Assembly: GCA_030631875.1 (NCBI GenBank) | Contig: DAOVKH010000025.1 | Coordinates: 1-12,706, forward strand | Reading direction: 5' to 3' | DNA length: 12,706 nt | From: Deltaproteobacteria bacterium | Lineage (GTDB): Bacteria; Desulfobacterota; GWC2-55-46; DRQE01 | Part shown: positions 1 through 6,617 of the stretch, one piece after another | Position numbering within the stretch: position 1 is the first letter of the stretch | Layout: every line of letters starts with the position of its first letter | Translations under genes and position numbers: made by a program | Notes under the pieces: model-generated | The model's input: only the letters and a program-made list of their open reading frames with translations | What the model was told of the DNA's origin: nothing | Database searches by the model: none

Positions 1-22
1 AACTGCGGGGCTTTAGGGAGCG

Positions 23-370
23 CTACTCCTTTTCTTGAATTCTCTGAAAAGTAATCTGAGTTCCACCAGTTGTAATAGTCTTTGTATATTTTAGCTTATT
101 TCGGTTTGCCCATTCTCTAACATCATCATCGAAAGATTCTTGGCTGTTTGCAAAAACAATATTCAAAAGAATACTCGCATCAATAGTATACTCACCGTTC
201 CTCTCAACGCCATCAGTAATCTTGTCGATTATCGTCGATGGTCCACTGTGTGATTCTCTTTCGCCATACCATATTTTATGGCAATTTCTGCATTCATACA
301 TTTCTCGATCATCGACTTGACGCACTGATATCTCTATCCCTTCACAATCTTTACATTTTAATATTTTCAT
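23..370 (-). CDS. Hypothetical zinc-ribbon protein, 115 aa
   Basis: I do not recognise this protein. Its N-terminus carries a zinc-ribbon pattern, C6-x2-C9 and C27-x2-C30, which probably binds one zinc ion. The rest (about residues 45-115) is a small mixed region with no motif I can name, ending in a basic and polar tail. There is no signal peptide or membrane segment, so it should be cytosolic. The start is well supported: GGAGG lies six bases before the ATG. The gene is visibly more AT-rich than accA and dnaE and uses A/T-ending codons. It is separated from accA by a palindromic repeat element, so it is probably not part of the dnaE-accA transcript. Composition and position suggest an acquired or accessory gene, which is an inference. 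It is likely a real gene because of the ribosome binding site and the intact zinc ribbon. Confidence 0.72.
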   Translation of the reverse strand: MKILKCKDCEGIEISVRQVDDREMYECRNCHKIWYGERESHSGPSTIIDKITDGVERNGEYTIDASILLNIVFANSQESFDDDVREWANRNKLKYTKTITTGGTQITFQRIQEKE

Positions 371-399
371 GCTCTACCTCCAATTAATGTTTTAACCTT

Positions 400-520
400 C
401 ACGCGGCAAAGAGAAGTTTTCGTAGTCAAGGCACGGTGCGGGGTTAGGAGCGAGTCGTACTTCTTGGTACGTCGAGCGACTGAACCCGTGCCGTAACGCA
501 GAGTACGGAGACTTATCGCG
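400..520. repeat. Palindromic intergenic repeat element, probably dispersed
   Basis: The gap between accA and the zinc-ribbon gene is filled by an imperfect inverted repeat. The outer arms are GGCACGG (430-436) and CCGTGCC (486-492). The inner arms are CGTAC (456-460) and GTACG (467-471) around a TTCTTG loop. The arms between these pair only partly. The flanks, roughly 400-430 and 493-520, have no coding sense. The whole resembles the REP-like intergenic palindromes found in many copies in some proteobacterial genomes, but only this one copy is clearly visible here, so dispersal is inferred. As RNA it could fold downstream of accA and stabilise or end the transcript. No clear U-run follows it on the minus strand, so I do not call it a classical terminator. 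Confidence 0.5.
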
Positions 521-530
521 CCGCTTAAGA

Positions 531-1511
531 CTAAGCAGAGTCTTCTTTAAAGACACCAATAGAACGAAACTTCTCATACCGCCCCTCAAGCAGTTTATCT
601 ACAGAGAGGCCTTTCAGTTCGCTCAAGGATTTAAGTATCGCCGTCTTTAAATTTATTGAAGCGGCTTTGGCGTCGCGGTGCGCTCCGCCGAGAGGTTCAT
701 CTATAATGCTGTCTACTATACCGAGGCCGAGTAGGTCTTTTGCGCCTATCTTAAGTGCCTTTGCCGCAGTGTCGGCCTTGGCACCGTCCTTCCATAGTAT
801 CGCGGCACAGCCTTCGGGGGAGATTACCGAGTAGGTAGAGAATTCAAATAACATAACCCTGTCGGCAACACCTATTGCGAGTGCGCCGCCGCTTCCGCCC
901 TCGCCTATAACAACGCTTACTATAGGCACTTTCAGGCGAGACATGACGAGCAGGTTTCGGGCGATGGCCTCGCTCTGGCCTCGTTCCTCGGCCTCTATGT
1001 CGGGAGCCGCTCCGGGCGTATCGATCAGAGTTACGACGGGACGGTTAAATCGCTCTGCCATCTCCATAAGCCTCAGAGCCTTACGGTAGCCCTCAGGGTG
1101 CGGCATTCCGTAATTTCGATAGACTCGTTCTTTGGTCGTTCTGCCCTTTTGCTGGCCTATCACGACGACGGGCGTACCGTCGAGTGTCGCAAGTCCGCCG
1201 ACTATGGCAGGGTCGTCGCCGTATAGGCGGTCGCCATGGAGTTCGACAAAGTCTTCAAATACGTTCCCTATATGGTCGAGTGAGTATGGACGCTTGGGGT
1301 GTCGCGCTATGAGGGTTACCTGCCACGGCGTAAGGGTCGAGAATATATGCTCCTTAAGCTTGCGCACCTTCTCTTCGAGCCTCTTAAGGTCGTCGCTCGT
1401 GTCGGCACTTCCGAGCGAGCCGTCCTCCTCTAATTCGGCGCGAAGCTCCTCTAATTCACGCTCGGCCGCTTCTATGGGTTTTTCAAAGTCCCTTGAATGT
1501 AGTTGTGCCAT
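531..1511 (-). CDS. accA: Acetyl-CoA carboxylase carboxyltransferase subunit alpha
   Basis: AccA pairs with AccD to form the carboxyltransferase that moves CO2 from carboxybiotin to acetyl-CoA. This makes malonyl-CoA, the first committed step of fatty acid synthesis in the cytosol. At 326 aa it is close to the usual 319. The N-terminus has the family's DFEKPI motif (8-13) followed by a charged helical segment (about 14-58). The crotonase-fold core contains QKGRTTKERVYRNYGMPHPEGYRKALR (two adjacent motifs, about 121-147), DTPGA (164-168) and the glycine-rich GEGGSGGA oxyanion-hole loop (203-210). The C-terminal signature KIGAKDLLGLGIVD is present. No zinc finger is expected, because that belongs to AccD. 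The gene starts 32 bp after dnaE, with a GGAG about 12 bases before the ATG. The dnaE-accA order is conserved in many proteobacteria, and the two are probably cotranscribed. accD is not in this window. Confidence 0.97.
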   Translation of the reverse strand: MAQLHSRDFEKPIEAAERELEELRAELEEDGSLGSADTSDDLKRLEEKVRKLKEHIFSTLTPWQVTLIARHPKRPYSLDHIGNVFEDFVELHGDRLYGDDPAIVGGLATLDGTPVVVIGQQKGRTTKERVYRNYGMPHPEGYRKALRLMEMAERFNRPVVTLIDTPGAAPDIEAEERGQSEAIARNLLVMSRLKVPIVSVVIGEGGSGGALAIGVADRVMLFEFSTYSVISPEGCAAILWKDGAKADTAAKALKIGAKDLLGLGIVDSIIDEPLGGAHRDAKAASINLKTAILKSLSELKGLSVDKLLEGRYEKFRSIGVFKEDSA

Positions 1512-1543
1512 CTATGTAATTATCTCCACGTTTTTATATGGGT

Positions 1544-4500
1544 CTAAGTAAATGTTATCTTCGCGCCACTCACCACGGCCTTTATCTTATCAAATATCTC
1601 CGATTTAGGCGAGATACTTAATTCCACGGGGAGTGCAATGACGACCTCCCGTTTATCGGGGTATAAGAGATGCAGGAATACGGGGCTCTTGCCTGAAAAT
1701 TCGCCAAGTATACCCTTAAGCTCCTCGAGAGTACCGTCCTCGATAGAGTCGGTATCTGCCCATATGTGTGTCTTCTTAGGTCTCAGCTCGGCGGCATCTT
1801 CTATTGAGATGACCTCGCTTGCTATTATCTTGTACGCAACGCCATCGGAATTAGAGGTATCCTTCTCCAACTTTCCGGTTACGAGCACCGGCGTATCGCT
1901 CTTCAGAAGCTCACGAACCTTTGAGAATGTATCGGCAAAGACTATGACCTCAATCCCACCCTTAAGGTCTTCTAAGTTCATGAATGCCATGCGTGAGCCC
2001 TTCTTCGTCATCGTCTCACGAAGCTGCGTTACTATACCGGCAAGCGTAACGTCAGAGCCTGAACGCACTTGCTTTAATTTATCGGTCGAGGCCGTCGAGT
2101 ATATGGCAATCTCACGCGCGTAGCCCGATAAAGGGTGTGAGGTTATGTAAAATCCAAGTATCTCTTTCTCGTATTCAAGCAGTTCTTTTTCGGGCCACTC
2201 AGCGACCCCTTTACCTGCAACGCCGGAACTCTCTACTATCGGCTTAGAGCCGTCTTCACCGCCGCCTAACATATCGAATATGCTTGTCTGCCCGGCCTCT
2301 CTGTCGCGTTGGGTGGCCTGAGCCGAGGCCATCTCGCCTTCAAGGCTTGCCATAAGGCCCGCGCGCGTTACGCCGGTAAAGTCAAATGCGCCGCATTTAA
2401 TGAGACTCTCCATCACCTTCTTATTTGCCTTACGGGAATCGACCCTGACGAGCAGATCTGTCATTGATTCAAAGGCACCGTCTTCCTTACGCACTTCGAG
2501 TATCGCGTCTATCGCCGCCGTGCCGACATTCTTTATAGCACCGAGGCCGAAGCGAACCTTGCCTCCAACGACGGTAAATTCGACATTACTCTCATTACAA
2601 TCAGGCGGAAGTATATCTATGCCTGTATCTTTACACTCGGCTATGTAGCGCATTATCTTCTCGGTATCTCCCATATTCGAGGATAATAACGCCGCCATGA
2701 ACTCGGTCGGATAGTGTGCCTTCAAGTATGCCGTCTGGAATGCTATGAGCGCGTAGGCCGCACTGTGGCTCTTATTAAAACCATAACCTGCGAAGTGCGC
2801 CATAAGGTCGAATATTTTTTCGGCCTTCTTAGCGGGGACTTTCTTGGCCTTTGCCCCCTCTAAGAAACGCCCGCGCTGGTCGAGCATGACCTCGTGAACC
2901 TTCTTACCCATGGCCTTACGAAGCACGTCGGCATCGCCCGGGGTAAAGCCCGCGACGACCTTACTAATCTCCATGACTTGCTCCTGATAGACCATAACAC
3001 CGTATGTGTTTTCGAGTATCGGCTCAAGCTCAGGGAGTTCATATGCTATAGGGATGCGCTTATGTTTGCGCTTAATAAAGTCGTCGACCATGCCGCTCTG
3101 CAAAGGGCCCGGCCTGTAGAGTGCGACGGCGGCCATCAGGTCCTCGAATGTCTCGGGCTTGAGCTTACGAAGAAGCTCCTTCATGCCGGAGCTTTCAAGC
3201 TGAAAAGTACCGTTCGTATTCGCCGCGGCCAGGAGCGCATAGGTCGGCTCATCTGCGAGCGGCAGATTATCTATATCAAGCTTAACGCCTTGGGTGCGCT
3301 CAATCTCCTTTACGGCCTTATTGATTAACGTCAGTGTCTTAATGCCAAGGAAGTCGAACTTAACGAGCCCGATGGCCTCTACGTCGGTCATTGGGTACTG
3401 GCTCGTAATAATGTCGTCCTTACTCTTATAGAGCGGCATATACTCAACGAGCGGCATGTTGCCTATAACAAGCCCGGCGGCGTGCGTTGATGCGTGGCGG
3501 GGCAAGCCCTCAAGAGAACGAGCCACCTCTATCAACTTAGCTACTGCCGGGTCACTGCTGATGAGTTTCTTAAGCTCAGGTTCTTCTTTGATTGCATCTT
3601 CTATCGTTATATTTATAGTATTCGGTACGAGCTTGGCGATTCTGTCCACATCACCGTAGGGCATATCGAGCGCTCTACCGACATCTCTAATGGCGGCCTT
3701 GGCCTTAAGCTGGCCAAAGGTTATAATCTGGGCGACCTTCTCTGTACCGTACTTCTCGGATACGTATCTTATTATTTCATCACGCCCTTCGAAGCAAAAA
3801 TCTATATCAATATCGGGAAGGCTTATCCTATCGGGGTTTAGAAACCTCTCGAAGAGCAAGTTATATCTAATAGGGTCGAGGTTCGTAATACCGAGCGAAT
3901 ATGCGACGAGACTTCCAGCCGCAGAGCCTCTGCCCGGGCCGACCGGTATGCCACGCTTACGGGATTGGTCGATAAAATCTTTGACTATTAAGAAGTATCC
4001 CGCAAAGCCCATCCTCTTTATGACATTTAATTCCTTCTTAAGGCGTTCTATGTATACCCACTTATCGGGTCTGTAGTCGTCGCCTTCGGCTATTGCCTTT
4101 GCCTCTATATGCTCGACCCTTGCGTCCAACCCGTCTTTCGATTCTTTCTCGAATAGACTATCTACCGTTTCATTCTCTGGCAGAGGGAACTCTGGCAGGT
4201 AATTCTCGCCAAAGGTCAGCTCAAGATTACACCTCTCGGCAATCTCTATGGTATTGGCTATGGCCTCGGGCGTATCCTTGAAGCTCTCTATCATCTGCTC
4301 GGGGCTCTTAAAGTAAAACTCTTCGGTCGCGAACTTCATCCTATCGGGCGAGTTCATCGTCTTGCCGGTCTGTATGCAGAGAAGCACTTCGTGGTTATAA
4401 GCGTCTTCTTTATCTAAGTAGTGACAGTCATTCGTAGCAACGAGCGGTATGTCGAGCTTCTTTGACATAGAGATTAGCTCTTTGTTGACCTTGACTTGTT

Positions 4501-5062
4501 CTTCCATGCCGTTGTCTTGTATCTCTAAGAAGAACCTCCTGTCGGGGAATAATTCCTTATACTCAAGGGCTACGGCCTCGGCCTTTTCACGCTCGCCTCT
4601 AAGGGCAAGGTTTGCGACCTCACCATGAAGACACGCACTCAGGGCGATTAACCCCTCGCTGTGAGCCTTTAAGAGTTCTTTATCGATTCTCGGCTTATAG
4701 TAAAACCCCTCTATATATGCGGCAGATAGGAGCTTACATAGGTTACGGTATCCGGCAAGGTTCTTAACAAGGAGTATCAGGTGGTAGGCGGTCGTCTCCC
4801 CTAAGGCGCGCGACGGAGCGGTACGGTCTTTTCTATCACCCGGAGCGACGTATACCTCACAGCCGATAATCGGCTTAACCCCGCCCTTCATGGCCTTACG
4901 ATAGAACTCTATAGCGCCAAATAAGTTGCCGTGGTCGGTCATGGCAACGGCCGGCATCTTGAATTCCTTTGCACGCTCAATTAACTTATCTGGACGTATC
5001 GCGCCGTCTAAGAGGCTGTGCTGGCTATGGAGATGTAGGTGAACAAAACCCGAATGTTTCAT
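1544..5062 (-). CDS. dnaE: DNA polymerase III subunit alpha
   Basis: This is the catalytic subunit of the replicative polymerase, 1172 aa against about 1160 in E. coli. The PHP domain (about 5-290) keeps all nine expected metal ligands: H10, H12, D19, H44, E69, H94, C144, D212 and H214. The polymerase core has GPGRGSAAGS (375-384), the PDIDIDF motif with D417 and D419, and the third catalytic aspartate D570 in VKFDFLG. YRPGPLQSG (649-657) and the tandem HhH region with GYGFNKSHSAAYA (759-771) follow. QTSIFDML (925-932) fits the internal sliding-clamp binding motif. An OB fold lies at about 1003-1068, with a degenerate C-terminal domain after it. The start is set by the conserved FVHLHLH N-terminus, although no good Shine-Dalgarno precedes the ATG. 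It lies 63 bp after the TPR gene and just before accA. An A/T-rich Fur-box-like sequence lies just upstream. Confidence 0.98.
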   Translation of the reverse strand: MKHSGFVHLHLHSQHSLLDGAIRPDKLIERAKEFKMPAVAMTDHGNLFGAIEFYRKAMKGGVKPIIGCEVYVAPGDRKDRTAPSRALGETTAYHLILLVKNLAGYRNLCKLLSAAYIEGFYYKPRIDKELLKAHSEGLIALSACLHGEVANLALRGEREKAEAVALEYKELFPDRRFFLEIQDNGMEEQVKVNKELISMSKKLDIPLVATNDCHYLDKEDAYNHEVLLCIQTGKTMNSPDRMKFATEEFYFKSPEQMIESFKDTPEAIANTIEIAERCNLELTFGENYLPEFPLPENETVDSLFEKESKDGLDARVEHIEAKAIAEGDDYRPDKWVYIERLKKELNVIKRMGFAGYFLIVKDFIDQSRKRGIPVGPGRGSAAGSLVAYSLGITNLDPIRYNLLFERFLNPDRISLPDIDIDFCFEGRDEIIRYVSEKYGTEKVAQIITFGQLKAKAAIRDVGRALDMPYGDVDRIAKLVPNTINITIEDAIKEEPELKKLISSDPAVAKLIEVARSLEGLPRHASTHAAGLVIGNMPLVEYMPLYKSKDDIITSQYPMTDVEAIGLVKFDFLGIKTLTLINKAVKEIERTQGVKLDIDNLPLADEPTYALLAAANTNGTFQLESSGMKELLRKLKPETFEDLMAAVALYRPGPLQSGMVDDFIKRKHKRIPIAYELPELEPILENTYGVMVYQEQVMEISKVVAGFTPGDADVLRKAMGKKVHEVMLDQRGRFLEGAKAKKVPAKKAEKIFDLMAHFAGYGFNKSHSAAYALIAFQTAYLKAHYPTEFMAALLSSNMGDTEKIMRYIAECKDTGIDILPPDCNESNVEFTVVGGKVRFGLGAIKNVGTAAIDAILEVRKEDGAFESMTDLLVRVDSRKANKKVMESLIKCGAFDFTGVTRAGLMASLEGEMASAQATQRDREAGQTSIFDMLGGGEDGSKPIVESSGVAGKGVAEWPEKELLEYEKEILGFYITSHPLSGYAREIAIYSTASTDKLKQVRSGSDVTLAGIVTQLRETMTKKGSRMAFMNLEDLKGGIEVIVFADTFSKVRELLKSDTPVLVTGKLEKDTSNSDGVAYKIIASEVISIEDAAELRPKKTHIWADTDSIEDGTLEELKGILGEFSGKSPVFLHLLYPDKREVVIALPVELSISPKSEIFDKIKAVVSGAKITFT

Positions 5063-5064
5063 AG

Positions 5065-5083
5065 GAAAAAGATTATCATAATA
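5065..5083 (-). promoter_or_regulatory. Possible Fur-box-like site before dnaE
   Basis: The minus strand reads TATTATGATAATCTTTTTC, which matches the 19-base Fur consensus GATAATGATAATCATTATC at 15 positions. It ends two bases before the dnaE ATG and takes the place where a Shine-Dalgarno would be expected. TATTAT within it could also serve as a -10, but no convincing -35 lies upstream. The region is A/T-rich, so a chance match is quite possible. Iron control of dnaE itself would be unexpected. Confidence 0.25.
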
Positions 5084-5125
5084 CGAAAGATTTTGGTAGT
5101 AGTGGAATTCTATCGGAGAAGAGTA

Positions 5126-5899
5126 TTACTTAGGGGAATATTCCTTGAAGAGCCGCTTTGCGCCCTCGTCATTCGGGGTAAACTCTAAGACCTTAGCAAA
5201 GTTGCTTGCGGCCTCAACCTTAAGCCCCTTACGCGCGTAGAATATGCCCATATTGTAGTAGGCCTTTACGTAATCTGGCTTGTAGTGAATGGCAACGCCT
5301 AAGTGATTTACTGCCTCTGTGAATCTGCCGGCCTCGCCGTAGCGAATGCCTAAGTTGTAGTTGCCCTTGGGGTAGGTCGGCCATGCCTTGACGGCCTCCT
5401 CGTAACTCTCAATGGCTTCGCCATGGCGTTTAAGTTTGACGTAAACTGTGCCGAGGGCATTGAAGGCCTTTGCGTAATTGTCCTTCAACCTTATAGCCTC
5501 TTTAAGCTCTTCTTCTGCCTCTATGAGACGTCCTTTGGCCTCATAGCCCAACCCCAAGTTATAGTGCGCCGCGGCGTAGTCGTCCTTCAGCACTACGGCA
5601 CGTTCGTAGAGTGCGATGGCTTCGTCAACGTAACCGACACTGCCTCTCTTAAATATCGCACCGCCGAGGCTGCTCAGACCACGCGCCTTTTGGGGGCTTT
5701 TCTCTACTACATCGCCCCACATGGAGACCGACTCCTGCCAAACATAACACCTGTTAAATGATATTACAGCGAATATGACGGGAATAATTATTGCGGTATA
5801 GATGAGGAGACGAGAGCCTTTGACCTCTTCTCTAACGGCTTCGGGGTTCTTAAGGGCTTCACTGCGCCGAACCTTCTTTCTCTGTTGCGCCTTACCCAT
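5126..5899 (-). CDS. Membrane-anchored TPR protein, TMTC-tail-like
   Basis: This 257-aa protein starts with a strongly basic segment (1-30), has one hydrophobic helix (about 31-48, LLIYTAIIIPVIFAVISF), and then TPR repeats. Four clear repeats sit at about 109-141, 143-175, 177-209 and 211-243, with a degenerate one at 72-106. The stretch after the helix (SMWGDVVEKSPQKARG, 59-74) is typical of the junction between the last membrane helix and the TPR tail of large multi-pass glycosyltransferase-like TMTC proteins. Here the multi-pass part is absent and only a short basic N-terminus remains. By the positive-inside rule the TPRs should face the periplasm, where they could act as a binding scaffold. 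The specific function is unknown. It lies 27 bp after the dtxR-feoA gene and 63 bp before dnaE, so it is probably cotranscribed. The ribosome binding site (AGAGAAG) is moderate. Confidence 0.85.
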   Translation of the reverse strand: MGKAQQRKKVRRSEALKNPEAVREEVKGSRLLIYTAIIIPVIFAVISFNRCYVWQESVSMWGDVVEKSPQKARGLSSLGGAIFKRGSVGYVDEAIALYERAVVLKDDYAAAHYNLGLGYEAKGRLIEAEEELKEAIRLKDNYAKAFNALGTVYVKLKRHGEAIESYEEAVKAWPTYPKGNYNLGIRYGEAGRFTEAVNHLGVAIHYKPDYVKAYYNMGIFYARKGLKVEAASNFAKVLEFTPNDEGAKRLFKEYSPK

Positions 5900-5926
5900 G
5901 AGTGCTTCTCTAAGAGATCTTTCGTA

Positions 5927-6598
5927 TTACTTATCTCTTCTAACATATATGTCTTTTACAATGTCGGGGTCGAGGGCTATCGTCGTCTCGCCAAGCTTCA
6001 GTACATACGCCGGCTTCTTTTGCTCGAGCGTTACGATGGAGCCCGGAACAAGCCCCATACTACCAAGTTTTTCAATACGGGTAAAGGTCGCGGGTATGAT
6101 AAATATTATACGCGCAGATTCCCTGGCCTTTAGCTCCGTCAAAGGCACGACCAACGGCTTTAACTCAGCCTTGGTCTTCTTACAACAATTACCCCTTGGA
6201 ATCGGCAACCCATGCGGACAGCTCGGCGGATGACCAAGGAGCGTACATATATTGTCGGCAACGGTGGCAGACAAAGAATGCTCGAAACTGCAGGCATACT
6301 CTTCCAAGGAATCGTGCGCTACGTCGAGTACGTCATTTAAGAGCCTCTCGGCGAGCCTGTGTCGGCGTATTATCTCTCTTGACTCTCCCTCGCCTTTATC
6401 TGTGAGGGTGACGGTGTCGCCGTCGAGCTTGAGTAGCCCACCGGCTTCCATCTCACGCAAGCTCTGAAGGGTTGCTCCGGCGGACTTAATCTCCGCTATA
6501 GCGAGGAGCTTTTCTATGGAGCTAACGCCGGCCTCACGCTCGGTCCATACGAACTCAAGGACTTCTTCTATAACGCTCTGTGTGATTGTATCAGACAT
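5927..6598 (-). CDS. DtxR-family metal-dependent repressor with C-terminal FeoA domain
   Basis: At 223 aa this has three parts. An N-terminal winged helix-turn-helix (about 1-75) binds DNA. The DtxR metal-binding and dimerisation region (about 76-135) includes RRHRLAERLL (78-87) and YACSFEHSLS (101-110), where H80, E84, C103, E106 and H107 match DtxR ligands. The spacing N-terminal to C103 differs from DtxR, with E99 where its H98 would be. A linker with CPHG (127-130), PIP and GNCC (136-139) follows, then a FeoA/SH3-like domain (about 148-222). A cysteine at 103, as in DtxR rather than the glutamate of MntR, favours Fe(II) over Mn(II) as corepressor. This is inferred. The gene starts 19 bp after feoB, and the likely target is the feo operon. 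The FeoA-like domain may regulate the protein, as in DtxR, or assist FeoB, since no separate feoA is present. Confidence 0.9.
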   Translation of the reverse strand: MSDTITQSVIEEVLEFVWTEREAGVSSIEKLLAIAEIKSAGATLQSLREMEAGGLLKLDGDTVTLTDKGEGESREIIRRHRLAERLLNDVLDVAHDSLEEYACSFEHSLSATVADNICTLLGHPPSCPHGLPIPRGNCCKKTKAELKPLVVPLTELKARESARIIFIIPATFTRIEKLGSMGLVPGSIVTLEQKKPAYVLKLGETTIALDPDIVKDIYVRRDK

Positions 6599-6617
6599 AG
6601 TAACTTGCCATCCTCTC

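Noticed and set aside
392..589. Open frame of 65 codons on the minus strand across the palindromic repeat and the accA 3' end
   Set aside because: It overlaps accA in another frame, has no homology I can see, and its sequence comes from the repeat rather than from a coding region.
3494..3841. Open frame of 115 codons on the plus strand inside dnaE
   Set aside because: It is antisense to strongly conserved dnaE sequence, with no ribosome binding site or recognisable domain.
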